A DNA stretch of 64,000 bases, taken from Sesamum alatum (Eukaryota; Streptophyta; Magnoliopsida; Lamiales; Pedaliaceae). Positions 32,026-43,036 of this stretch are shown piece by piece. Position 1 is the first letter of the stretch. The number at the start of each line of letters is the position of its first letter. Position numbers and translations under genes: made by a program. The stretch covers positions 42,454,873 through 42,518,872 of the forward strand of contig JACGWO010000003.1 of assembly GCA_034509735.1 (NCBI GenBank), written 5' to 3'. Under the pieces are notes generated by a model. That model had not been told where the DNA came from, ran no database searches, and was given only the letters and a program-made list of their open reading frames with translations.

Positions 32026-33141
32026 TCAAGAAGTCTCTTCATCGAACTCAGCCTCGTCAAAGTTATCTTCATCTTCGTCTTCGGATTCACTGTCTGGCGA
32101 ACGCGATGGCCCTGCTCCATCGGACGGATGACACACGGATCCTTCCTCCGTCTGATGGCTCGCGTGCCAAGTCATATGCTCTGCTGTGACCTCCGACGTA
32201 TACAACCTCTGCAGCCGAGGGGTAATCGGTAGATACCTAAGAATGGCATACGGGGACTTCTTGTGTTTAGGATTTCTGTCCCTGGTGGGCTTGTACCTAG
32301 CGTCTCCACAGAACTTGCAATATTCCAAATCAATATCGTCCTTCCAGTACAACATGCAACTGTTTTTGCAAACATCAATCTTCTGAACTGGTAAACCCAA
32401 TTCTCTTATCAATTTCTTTGTATTGTAATAATTGACGGGGAAAGTGTGATCGCGGGGCATTACAGTATCAATCCACTGACATAACCGATCATATGTATGC
32501 TCAGAAAAACCCCCTTCGGCCTTGATATTCACCAAAGAGGCAATTAACGCCAACTAAGAGGTGGTGCAGCCATTCCACAAAGGTTGGTCCGCAGCATGAA
32601 CTACATAAGAAAAAATGGTCTGACAAGCCAGATTCATAATCATAGGGCCCTGAATCGTAATATGAACTAGGTCCACATCAGATGGACAATACAGAGTACC
32701 ATCATCAGTCGGTCCCTCCTGGTTGTACGAAGACCAGAATGACTGCCCGGCGGCATCAAATACCATCCTCTGTGCCCAATCCATCTGAGCTGCATCACCC
32801 CAATGCGAACTACCCTCCTCCTAAACGGGTGGTGTTTGCTGCTGCTGCACAGGGGGCGTTGTCAATGCTTCAAAGTATTCCTGCACTCTCTCCTCACCAT
32901 GCAAAGTCCAATTGTAATACTCTGGCATAAACCCTTTCATACACAAATCAAAATTTACCTCGTCTGGTGTTTTAAACCGTTTGTTTTTGCACTTCCGATA
33001 GAGACACTTAATCTTGTCCCCGTCCATATATGCACGCTGAGACTGAGCCCATTCTAAAAATGTTGTAACACCATCCTCAAACTCCGGCGTCACACCCAGG
33101 ACGTCTCGATCATACATCAATTTCCTCAACTGTCTTAACAT
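32026..33141 (-). pseudogene. tnp2/TNPD-type transposase with large in-frame deletion (element 2)
   Basis: Starts at ATG 33,139-33,141 (MLRQLRKLMYDRDV). The N-terminal transposase-associated domain is well kept (CMKGFMPEYYNWTLHGEE). TAG stops at 32,821-32,823 and 32,554-32,556 replace CAG seen in element 4, and the linker is frameshifted. The last piece (32,026-32,553) runs through ALIASLVNIKAEGGF and ends VCHPSD joined directly to GAGPSRSPDSESEDEDE: the whole catalytic core, DUF4218 and DUF4216 parts are missing, but the acidic C-terminus is kept in frame. Compared with element 4 the join lies at about 32,118-32,124, with 3-4 bp (CAT) of shared sequence at the breakpoints. Confidence 0.8.
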
Positions 33142-34200
33142 GACTGGTCCTACGTATAATTCACAACAGTACGCAATTAAATGACGAGAGTAAATTATAT
33201 ATATATAAATATATACATGCAAAAATAACAGAATTTTGCATACTTACCTGAGTAAAACACCTATCAATATCAATGCAAAATTCGCGCTCGGTAATTGATA
33301 TGTTCGATTTTCCGTATAAAGAATCAAGGGGGAGAGTTACAACAAAATGAGTTGGAGAGTAAGTATAAGAACAATGACAAAGGAGGGGGACATATATATA
33401 GAAAATATTGGAACGGGTATTGGAATATTATTTGAAACACAAAACTAGCCGTTGAAATATAGCCGTTGTTCCAGCTTTAGGAACGGTCTTAGGAGAGAAA
33501 ACATGAACAGTAATGTTACCGTTGTAATATAGCCGTTAGCGCATATTAGGAACGGTATGAGGCACACCCAAATGGACCATTCCTACTTGGAGTACAATTT
33601 GGAGCAGTACTTGTAACAATTTTGCACTTACTATATACCCATAATTTAGAACGGTAATTGCATTATATTTTTTTCCATGGCTTAAAACGGTCTTCTATAG
33701 GACTATATGTTGGAACGGTCAGTCCACCGGTCCAAATAGACCCAGTCTTTGGAACACATATAGTAACGGTAAGTGTTCCCTGTCGGCGTGCCGTTCCAAA
33801 TCCCACACATGTGTTCCAAATTGAAGTCCAAAATATATCAGGTCCTCTTTAGGAACGGTTGTAGGTGTACAAATTGGCTCACCATTTTTGGCACTCTAAT
33901 AGGAATGGTCGGTCTGTTCCTATTAATTTGTATTACAATTAGCACGACTGTAACGTCATCAACGGTTTACCGTTCCACAACTGTTCCTACAACCGTTCCT
34001 ATTTGGAACGGTAACTAGAATGGTCATCTCTATCCGTTTCTATTCCCGCATTTTTTTTTGTAGTGTTGGGCCACTAGGTTGGGCTGGTCCTAGGTATTGA
34101 TGTCCAGCCCAAGACCAGCCCAATCCCAAGCGGGCATGGGCTGGACCAGCCCATTTTTTTTGGATTAATCCAGTCTTAGGCTGGGTTGGCCCAGCCCGAC

Positions 34201-34477
34201 CACTACAAGAAAATCGTTCAATAGCAACGAAAAATAATAGCGTCAGCTAATTGACAAGTAAAATTTTTGTTGCTAATATACATTATTTAATATAAGAAAT
34301 TTACATGCTAATGAATTTTGCATCGAAAATTTACTTGCTAATAAATTTTGAAATGAATTACTTAAAATATATATTAAATAGTGTAGATTTTAGCAACGAG
34401 AATTTTACTTGCTAATTAGCTCGACGTTGATTTCAGCAACAATTTTTTTCGTTGCTATTAAGCTTTTTCTTGTAGTA
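34201..34477. mobile_element. Small CACTA-like MITE (CACTACAAGAAAA ends)
   Basis: 277 bp starting CACTACAAGAAAATCG and ending CTTTTTCTTGTAGTA, so the last base departs from the usual TAGTG. The arms contain inverted AATAGCAACGAAAAA and internal TTGCTAAT phrases. It is non-coding and unlike the GGAACGGT family, so it belongs to a different CACTA lineage. A target duplication is not clear. Confidence 0.6.
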
Positions 34478-35449
34478 GGCCCATTGTGCATCTTGATATT
34501 TAATGGAAAGACCATGTGGTTATAAAATGCATGGGACCAAAAGTGAGAATCGCGTAATCCATGAGATCGAAAGTGTAAAGGCCTTGACAACCACATGCTA
34601 AGCACGAGACTTTTTTCATTAAAATATCTAACAGAAAGGTGTCATGTGACCAAAAGTACTATTTTTTAAAAGTTACGGAATCAAAAATTATAATCTTATA
34701 ATCAATAGGATCAAATATAGAAAGATCCCAAGTTAGGGGAAGAAATTTTTTCCGTATTTTAACTTATATTTATTCATCTTACACCATTATAAAATATAAA
34801 ATAAAATATATTAAAGGCACAAAAAAAATACACATATATCGTTATGCTTTCTCTATCAGCCAAATAAAACATACAAATAAATATATAACACTCCTTAAAA
34901 TAGACCCAAACATAGCTATCGTAGGTATATCCTATTTAAATCGGGTTTAATGCAATTTATCTTTCGATGATATTACAAATAAGTAATTATTCTCCTATAG
35001 AAAAAAAATAACAATTTACCCCCTCCTCCCTCCCCCACGTGTTCTTTGAAATGGAGCAATTTAAAGAATACGAGGAGATAAATTGATCATTTTAAAAAAC
35101 ACAGAAAAACAAATTACTATTTTATTTTTTATAAAGGAGTAATTTGTTCATTTGTAGTATCACGGGGTTGCTTGCATTTTTTTCAATTTAAATCTGAACC
35201 ATTGACGGACGGTGAGGATTAACAAATAATGCCAGGCCCATCACATATTAAAGAAATGAAACAAGAATCTCCCAAATATAATAGCTTCTTGTATCTTTCA
35301 ATAGAATTGAATTATTTAGCATTAGTAATATAATGATGTCATCAATATTACATAAGAAAATGACACATCTGTTACTCAAAATAATTATGAAGGATTCATG
35401 TTCACATGAATTAAAACTCACAGCTTGTCTTACTTTAGGAATTTCGCAG
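34478..35449. other. AT-rich intergenic stretch with a duplicated segment
   Basis: No gene seen. The part at 35,205-35,449 (GGTGAGGATTAACAAA ... TCATCAATATTACATAAG ... CTTACTTTAGGA) recurs diverged at 39,350-39,650. Confidence 0.4.
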
Positions 35450-36992
35450 AAATTTCAGTAACATGGTCAGTCTAATTGTAGTATCCTTCCACAAACTCCT
35501 TTATACATAAGTTAAACATAATCTTATCCATCGTTTTGAACTTATGACACATGCATCTAATTTTTTTGGTTCATGTATGCATTCTGATCCGTAGCCCAAT
35601 TGATTAGAGAAAATTATATGACATATTTCGTTGTTTATGTCCTTAATTTCTCTTGATATGATGCTTGTTCTTGGTTGTATTTGTGACATTTTAAGAGCTT
35701 TTAGTGGACAAAAGACAAATGCAAATGTGGAAAAGAAACTAAGAAATATGCAGAAACGTGTTCAAGCTAGTCCGTGATCAACGGGCTATCAAAAATTAAC
35801 CTGACAGAAGCGCGAAGAACCTAGCCCATTACCCACGGGTTATCAGACATGCGCTGGGCAGAAATCACAGACGTGCGGATCTTCAATTCTGATTTCCAGC
35901 AATATGAAAAGAATTCTATTTTCTTTGTAAATAACCCTAGAAGTTTGGTAAGAAATGAATTAGGGAAGGAAAAAGAGTTTTATGGTAAGTATAATTCTTT
36001 TCCTTCCCTACCATAATTATGACTTGTTATAAATAGGAGGAGAAAATAGCAAGATGAAGATCATTCAATTTTTAGCAAGAAAAATCGTAGAGATTCATGC
36101 TTTGAGAGCAAACGAAGAAGACGAGGAGCACGTGAAGAAGCGGATCCGGCATTAGAGTGATGATCGTCATGAAGCCGATTTTCTACTACATGAGTTTTTC
36201 TCAATCTTTCTCGTTAGCTTTAGTTCTAGTTAGGATGAACTAATGAATTTTGTGCTAAGGCTTATGGAACGCCTAATTGATATAATATTTTAAGCATTTT
36301 TTGGATTAATCCATTTTGTTATTTTCTATTATTTAAAAGCTTGACCACCTCTTGGATTTTATTAATTGTGTTGATGAACCAGAAGGGAATTTAACATAGT
36401 GGATAAAATAATTCATGGTGTGGATTGAATGATATATAAGCATACATAGACATGATCCATCTGATTACATAGGTTTTTCACAGATCCTAATACATTATTG
36501 TCACGAGTTCTAGAAATGAGGAATCTACTAATTCCTTGATAGTAATAGGCCTGGTATAACTCGGAAGGGTATATCGGATTAAATTAGGAAAAACCTCGTT
36601 TGTGAAATACTCATTTGTTCGATTAATCCATTAATATTACAATCATTGTATCGATTGGTGGACCTATTGTGGTAGCACCCTTTCTAGACCTGCGTTTCTC
36701 TCCGACGTGTTAACTTTCCGTAGTTGTTTTTATTGGCATCTCCTAGTTACCGTAAATTGTCCAAACTTTTCGGTCATCCAAATAATTAGGGGTTAGTTAT
36801 AGTTGTGGTAATTAGTCCGTTAAATCCTCGTGGGTTCGATATCTTTTATACAACTTTATAGCTAGTGCACTTGCTAGTGACTTATACGCATTTTTGCAAT
36901 CACCAATTTACGAAATCCCAAACACCATCTTCAGACCTTACATTCTCCGACAGGTTCTTCTCATACATCCACCTCCTCAATTCTCTGACCAT
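35450..36992 (-). pseudogene. CACTA transposase-associated-domain relic split by a solo LTR
   Basis: On the right, 36,908-36,992 reads on the minus strand MVRELRRWMYEKNLSE then EDGVWDFVNW, the start of a tnp2-type transposase (compare MLRQLRKLMYDRDVLG and EDGVTTFLEW here). On the left, 35,450-35,600 continues NWATDQNAYMN, CHKFKTMDKIMFNLC and KEFVEGYYN with stops (compare AQSQRAYMDGD, FDLCMKGFMPEYYNW). The sequence between, 35,601-36,902, is the inserted LTR. The relic belongs to the same diverged family as 24,944-25,240. Confidence 0.65.
35601..36902. mobile_element. Solo LTR with perfect CCAAT target duplication
   Basis: 1,302 bp beginning TGATTAGAGAAAATT and ending TTTTTGCAATCA, so the ends are 5'-TGATT...AATCA-3'. 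CCAAT precedes it (35,596-35,600) and follows it (36,903-36,907). A TATAAATA box at 36,028-36,035 fits a U3 promoter. No PBS or coding region is present, so it is a solo LTR left by recombination. It disrupts the CACTA relic, which dates it after that relic. Confidence 0.8.
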
Positions 36993-37003
36993 AGTTACCT
37001 GAT

Positions 37004-37600
37004 TATATATATATATATATATATATATTACAAGCACCTTAAAAATTATATATAGTTTATTTTGTCATAATTAATATATAATATGTTAAAAACAACAACA
37101 ACACAGAGATTTAGTAGTTTCATTATTACCTGGATAACGATACACCTCTTCCACCTTAATTTTCAGAATAGAATGACTTATCGCAATTTTTAGACCGTGT
37201 GAATCTGATATTAATAATATATATATATATATATAATCCCAATATAAATAAAATTTGAAGGTTGATATATATTTATATATTCAACTTTGAGAGCTTTGAT
37301 TGGTAGGATGCAAGAGAGTGGGAACATAAATGAGATAATGCACTCTAATTTATAAAGCTTTTTGTAACGGACTTTCCGACGGATTTATGAACGACATAAA
37401 CCTGTTAGAATATAGTCGTTCTGACGGATTCTGCGATGGCATTTGAATCGAAATTTTATAACCGTTAGAAAATAGCCGTTGAATTTTCAGACGAAAGGCA
37501 ACCGCTGAAAACTCGAGTTCTAGAGAAACCATCTCAATAGCAATTGATGTGTAAAAGCCGTCGCAATAATTTGTGTTTTTTCTTTCTTTGTAGAATTGTT
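37004..37600. other. Gene-free: TA microsatellites and inverted-repeat transposon relic
   Basis: TA runs at 37,004-37,029 and 37,211-37,233. The segment 37,360-37,560 has the style of a worn non-autonomous DNA element (GACGGATTTATGAACG, GACGGATTCTGCGATGG, TAGAAAATAGCCGTTG). No coding content supported. Confidence 0.35.
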
Positions 37601-37680
37601 CCCGCAACATAGGTTATTTCACGTTTTCATCTTTTAACTTTCTAAGCTAGCAATTTATCACCTTTTTAATTTTTGTGATT

Positions 37681-37840
37681 TCAACAGTCATATTGAAGCA
37701 TCTTTCTTGCCATACTAATCCCACCCTCCTGCACTGCTTCTACTCCTGACAACATCACCACTGCATGCACACATAAACACATCTTCTTTTATCAATATAT
37801 ACATATATACATATATACATGCATGTGTGTCAGTGTCTGC

Positions 37841-37874
<34 letters not shown>

Positions 37875-37945
37875 TTATAATTACCAGAAGCAGTGGTGAG
37901 CAGAAGCAGATAGAAGAAAACCAACTTATTGATCATGACCATCAT
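37681..37945 (-). CDS. Possible two-exon small secreted peptide gene
   Basis: Exon 1 (37,885-37,945) encodes MMVMINKLVFFYLLLLTTAS, a strong signal-peptide-like N-terminus, and ends at a GTAATT donor. Exon 2 (37,681-37,760) follows a GCATGCAG acceptor and, joined in phase, adds VVMLSGVEA then VQEGGISMARKMLQYDC before TGA: 46 residues in all. The 124-bp intron holds a CT microsatellite and another possible acceptor (CATGCAG near 37,838). A TATA box lies at 38,021-38,028 and the presumed leader reads through a short CA-rich stretch to the ATG, which favours a real transcription unit. No known peptide family is recognised; a truncated gene is the main alternative. Confidence 0.35.
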
Positions 37946-38020
37946 TAAGAGTTGAATTAGCTTGCTATTTGTGTGTGTAGATGAGTTAATATGGTGGAGG
38001 AATTAAGCATGCATATGCCT

Positions 38021-38028
38021 AATTTATA
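38021..38028 (-). promoter_or_regulatory. TATA box upstream of the small peptide frame
   Basis: TATAAATT on the minus strand, about 76 bp upstream of the ATG at 37,945. This predicts a transcription start near 37,990-37,995 and a roughly 45-50-nt leader. Confidence 0.35.
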
Positions 38029-38757
38029 GATGCAACTTTTAATAAACTAATGATTTGTTCGTATAATTGATATGTTGATTAATCAGAGAGCCGGTTTTTA
38101 GGGTGGTCATGATATAAAATACCAAATAATTTTATGCAAATTGGGCTGCCGCAGGTTGGAATAATATGTTTTTGTTTTTCATATATATATTTATTTTACT
38201 CTTTGTCTTCAAAAGTAGTGATTGGACTATGTTTTTTTATATGATCCAAATAGGATTTAGAAAAATGCTGACGAGCAAAAAAAATTATATAAATTTCAAT
38301 TTTATCCTTATTTAATAGTTTCATACATAATTTTGTATTTATAGGGGAAAATCGTGATGATGTTAATCTCATTTCATATGTATATATCATATTTATCTTT
38401 TTATAAGTATAAAATGTACATGAAAATATTAAATGAGGGCTAAAATTAAAAAATATATATACGTAATTTTTTTTGCTTATGTCGGCTTTTTCATTCAAAC
38501 TCTGACAGAAGGGGGACAGGTGTAAATGAAATTTTTTTGGAGGGAGTGTGAGTGTAATTTCAAAACTTTATTGGGGAAAATCTGATTTTGCATTTTTAAA
38601 TGAGGTCAAAGTGTAATTAACCCCTTTTATAAAATATACAATTCAGTGTGTTTTAATTTATTTTAGTTATTTTGCATTAGCACAAAATATAAAACAAAGA
38701 ATATTTAAAACAATAGAACACACACACTTATATATATATATTTGAAAAATCAATTTT

Positions 38758-39191
38758 TTTTTGTCCCATATCTTAGGGCCTTTTTAATTTGATCCCAATT
38801 GTCCTCTTTTTCTCACGTTTCAGCCCTTTTGTTCAGAATTTTCTCAGATGTAGTACCAAAATGCATTTTTTGTCAAATAGATAACAAAGAAAGCACATGC
38901 CACACGCTTAGCCATTGGAGGACAAGTTTTGGGGGGTTTAGACGTCGGCGATATGTGAAGAGAGAGAAAGTGGATCTCAAAATGTGGGTATTCTGAGAAT
39001 GGCGAGTGGCGGGTTGTGCTCTCTCCGTTTAACGGCCAAGCGTTGCGCGTGCTTTCTCCGTTATCTATTTGAAGGAAAATGCCTTTTGATACTGTATTTG
39101 AGAAAATTCTAAATAAATGGGATAAAATGTGACAAAAAAGTAATAATAGGGACTAAATTAAAAACAACCCTAAGATATGGCCAAACATGCA

Positions 39192-39192
<1 letters not shown>
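38758..39192. mobile_element. MITE-like inverted-repeat element
   Basis: Left end GTCCCATATCTTAGGGCC followed by TTTTTAATTTGATCCC; right end is its inverse (GGGACTAAATTAAAAACA, CCCTAAGATATGGCC). About 435 bp, non-coding. The long ATT microsatellite starts directly at its right edge. Confidence 0.55.

Positions 39193-39277
<85 letters not shown>
39192..39277. repeat. (ATT)n microsatellite
   Basis: About 86 bp of uninterrupted ATT/TTA trinucleotide, roughly 28 units. Likely highly polymorphic between individuals. Confidence 0.95.
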
Positions 39278-39349
39278 CTACTAACAATACACTAAAGTAG
39301 AATCAAACAAAGCCATGGTAGGTGTACTCGATTTAAATTTAAATAAAGG

Positions 39350-39650
39350 GAGGTGAAGATTAACAAACATCACATGTAGTTGACCCATCACATGTAGCTG
39401 GCCAAATTAAAGAAATGAAATTCAAGCATCTCCGAAATATATATAATTTCTTGTTCAAATATATATATATATATATAATCACTTGTCGTATCTTTCAATA
39501 AATTAAATTATTTAACATTATTATGATTAATGATGATATCATCAATATTACATAAGAAATGACGCATCTGTTGCTTAAAATAATTATTAAGGATGCATGC
39601 TCACATTAATTAAAAATCACAATCACTTGTATTACTTTAGGATTTTCCGG
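39350..39650. repeat. Diverged duplicate of 35,205-35,449
   Basis: Shares AGATTAACAAA, CATCAATATTACATAAG, ACGCATCTGTTGCTTAAAAT (ACACATCTGTTACTCAAAAT in the other copy) and TATTACTTTAGGA in the same order and orientation. Differences are small gaps and a TATA expansion. Confidence 0.65.
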
Positions 39651-40046
39651 GAAATTATACTACAAATTAAACAAATGCTAATTTCATAAATGGTCCAATA
39701 ATTTTATATTCAATGACATTTTGATTGATGATACGTGTCAACCATTTTTTCTAAAGCCCAAAATAAAGTAAACGGGTCCCCCATCGATCAGTCTAGTAAG
39801 TCTGACCCTGTTAGTCCGTGAGCAGCAATATAAGTCATCAAACAATAGGAATATCATGTATACATACTCTTAACATCTTCGAACACATTACACTGAAAAA
39901 TCTCCATCAAATTCCCTCTAGATTGGCGGCCAATGACTTGCAAACAAAGGTAAAACAGATTCATCAAAATTCGGGTTGACAGACATAACTTACTCAAATG
40001 ATCATATCTTTGTCCAGATAAGTCTAAATCACAATACTTTCTTTTT

Positions 40047-40372
40047 TGGTAAATTATATTTTTGGTCCTATAAGTGGACCTGTTTCCAATTTTGGTCTCA
40101 TACTGTGGGGAATTCACACATTACATCCAATATGTCCGCCTTTTTTTCAATTTCAGTACCAAAAGGGGCTTTTCGTTAATTGCTAATGGCAATATTACGT
40201 GACAAACACACCTCCGTTAAATTCTTGGGGGTAAATTATATTTTTGGTCCCATAAGTATACATGTTTCCAATTTTGGTCCCATACTGTGGGACTTCACGC
40301 ATTACATCATATATGTTCATTTTTTTTCAATTTCAGGACAAAAATGGGCTTTCTGTTAATTGCTAATGGAAA
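40047..40372. repeat. Direct tandem duplication, about 180-bp period
   Basis: GGTAAATTATATTTTTGGTC starts both copies (about 40,047 and 40,230), followed in each by GTTTCCAATTTTGGTC, CATACTGTGGG and GTTAATTGCTAATGG. The copies differ by scattered substitutions. Probably part of a repetitive element; no coding content. Confidence 0.75.
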
Positions 40373-40559
40373 AATGAAGATATATATCCTAATTTACAGC
40401 CTAAAATTGTCAAAAATCAAGAAAATTAGGGGCACAATGAACATTCATCCTTATCACAAACAATCACAAATAATGAGGGAAATCATTCTTCTTTTTTCTT
40501 CCTCTTATAAAAGCTTATTTCTTTCTTTTTTCTTTGATTTAGTAGGAACCAAAAATTAA

Positions 40560-41110
40560 GAGGGTGTTTGGCTAAGCTTTTTTAAAACATCTTATAAGCT
40601 CCTACATCTTATAAAATGTTTTAGAAACTTATAAGATGTTGGATCTTATTTTGAAAATAAGCTCTAAAGTGTTTGGAGAAAATAAGATGTTAAAGCTTAT
40701 AAGATCTTTTCACATCTTATAAGATGTTAGGGTGTTTGGCATAATAAGGTTTTTTTATTGGTAAAATGACCAAAACGGACATGGTACTATTAGAATCAAA
40801 TAAGTTGTTATTTTCGTTGACATATTTTGTATTTGAATATTTTTAAAATACTTTCATAAATAGTATATATTAGTTTAACTCTAAATAAAAATTAATAGAT
40901 TTTTTTTTTCAAAAATAAAAAATTGACAAATTATTATCCTTAAACTTTTGCATCGAAATAATATTAACATTCATGCTAGTCGAATATTAACATAGATATA
41001 TAATTGATATATTTTTTTATTAATTTCAATACCTACTTTTAACCATATTACAACATATAATATCGGTAGCATGTTTTTCATATTATAATAATTAAAATTT
41101 AATATTAATT
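40560..41110. mobile_element. Truncated PIF/Harbinger-like MITE, relative of 15,296-16,310
   Basis: Begins GAGGGTGTTTGGCTAAGC after TAA, with the same CTTATAAG-rich subterminal text as the inverse of the 16.3-kb end, then GTGTTTGGCATAATAAGG and interior AT-rich DNA matching the other copy in inverse orientation. The opposite terminus is missing. Confidence 0.65.
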
Positions 41111-41179
41111 ATGTAACTAATGTCATAGTTATATAAATATGAGAAGAAAAGATGATATTATATATATATATATAACTTC

Positions 41180-42103
41180 TATAAATGGAAGCAATTGGAG
41201 GAGAGAAAAACACAACTCATTCTAAGAGCATTCTATATTCTCCTCATTCCTCTCTAGCCATTGTTTCTAGTCTCAATTATTTCTTCTCATTTCCATTGTA
41301 ACCATTTCATTTTCCCTTGTAAAATTGAAGAATATAGAAATTTGATGTCTTTGATAATTCATATCATTGTGCATCCAAATATTCTGTAAAATCTCTTGTG
41401 TATCCAAATTCAGAAATTCAGTAAGTTTTCTTCAACTATATTTGTCCTCAACTCTCGCTTTTATATTTTGTTATTATTTCATAATTGTTAAATTCTTTAC
41501 ATTTATATTCCATAATTGTTATATTGTTACATTTATAATTCAACTTGTTAAGATCTTTACATTTCCTTACATAGTTTCAAATTTATCACAACCAAGATAA
41601 ATTTGAATATAACAACCATATTTGAAGTGATTTTAGGTAATGATTTTTAAGAAGCTTGAAGCTTCTTCATTTATTTATTTAAAGGTGTTCGTTTCTTTGA
41701 TTTTCATGGCATATACATGTTTGATTCCATTTTTTGCTAACTTGAGGTCAATTTTGATTAATTTACTTACCAACATAGATATCCTTCATATGACTATATA
41801 CATGATTTTAAATATTTTATTAGCATTATTATATGAAATAAAATGTAATGATTGACAAAAACAAATTTGTCATGAATCCCATTTAATTGTTATTTGTAAT
41901 ATTATAGTATTAATGTTTAATATATTTAATACCATATATGCATGTCATAGATAGTCCAAATTAATTACATGACAACTTATTTGATTCTAATTGTTAGTAA
42001 TTTTTATGTCACTTTTAGTTCATATCTATGTGTAATACATTTGATTTCACTTATGTGTATATGGTGAATGTTATGCTAAAAGTTCATATCAACTTGTTGT
42101 AAT
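41180..42103 (+). other. Possible 5' non-coding part of a copia element
   Basis: A TATAAATGG box near 41,180 is followed by a leader-like CT-rich stretch and then AT-rich DNA up to a copia gag start at 42,104. LTR ends and a PBS could not be placed, and the sequence does not obviously match the 3' LTR at 45,947, so the assignment is weak. No other gene seen. Confidence 0.25.
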
Positions 42104-42271
42104 ATGGTCAATCTCATAAAATTGAATTTCAATGCTCTTGACGTTTTTGGAATAAACTATCTATCATGGGTCTTTTACACCGAACTGCATTTGGCGAATA
42201 ATAATTTAATTTGGGAGAAACGATCAAGGAAAGCTGATAACTTGATTGGTGATGGAAGTGTTGAGAAATAA
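42104..42271 (+). pseudogene. Copia gag N-terminal fragment
   Basis: 55 codons from ATG: MVNLIKLNFNALDVFGINYL then SWVFYTELHLANNN, ending at TAA. This matches the conserved start of gag polyproteins in a common plant Ty1/copia lineage. The rest of gag is missing, because a truncated CACTA end begins at 42,456. Confidence 0.7.
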
Positions 42272-42455
42272 ATTTCTTATTTCTTGTTTAGTATTATGAA
42301 TTTTGTATCTTGCATGTTTTCTACGATAATGAAGAATTTATTTATATCATTGGTTCTCGTTAGTAGCATATCCTGATGTTGGTTTTATATTTTGTCATGT
42401 TTTAATCAAGAATGAGTATTCAGTTGGTTAGCATTAACGTCAATAATGAAGATAT

Positions 42456-43036
42456 CACTACAAAAAAATGCGGTAATTGCAACGGTAATAGGAACGATTT
42501 TTTTAATATTTGGAATGGTAAGTAGATCATTGGATTCATTTAGACAGGTATTAGGAACGGTTTAGGAACGGGAGGCTATCCATTGCAAGGAGAGGCGTTC
42601 CCAATAATTAGGAACGGGAGAAGGTCGACTATTCCACTTTAGGAACTGTTGTTGACATACAATCGTTTTACCATTCCTAATTACCTTTGTATGTATGAAT
42701 TTATAATTTTTGCATTTGGAACACCTTATAAATTATTGGAACGGTCATATCAAAAGAAATACATGCAATTAGGAATGGTCGTAAGAACACATTTTGAAAT
42801 TATCAGCATAAGTTGAAGATACATTTCAGCACTGTATCTGGAATACGTCTTGGAACGGTCGCATATGTAAGTTAGGAACGGTCACTGGAATACATTTTGA
42901 CCCAGTTCTTGGGAACGGATTTTGTACTCCTAATTTGGAATATGATATTAGACCGGTTTTTGGTATTGTATTTCGAACGCAAACCTAACCACGAAAGCAT
43001 TGAATTTGGAATACATGTAGGAACGGTCTATCCATA
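42456..43036. mobile_element. CACTA element 3, truncated to one end
   Basis: Begins CACTACAAAAAAATGCGG and contains the same ordered landmarks as the left ends of elements 2 and 4 (GGGAGGCTATCC, GGAACACCTTATAAA, CTAACCACGAAAG), with GGAACGGT copies throughout. It stops abruptly near 43,036 where copia integrase sequence starts. The opposite end and all genes are absent. TAT precedes it. Confidence 0.85.

Larger units (their letters stand above)
26495..34065 (-). mobile_element. CACTA (En/Spm) DNA transposon, element 2, internally deleted
   Basis: 7,571 bp. It begins CACTACAAAAAAAAGCGGG and ends CCCGCATTTTTTTTTGTAGTG, flanked by a perfect TTG target duplication (26,492-26,494 and 34,066-34,068). 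Genes run on the minus strand, so its 5' end is on the right. It has GGAACGGT arrays at 26,500-27,210, 30,540-31,910 and 33,410-34,060, the TNPA-like gene at 27,378-28,940 and a shortened TNPD-type gene at 32,026-33,141. It is the same family as elements 1 and 4. Confidence 0.95.
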
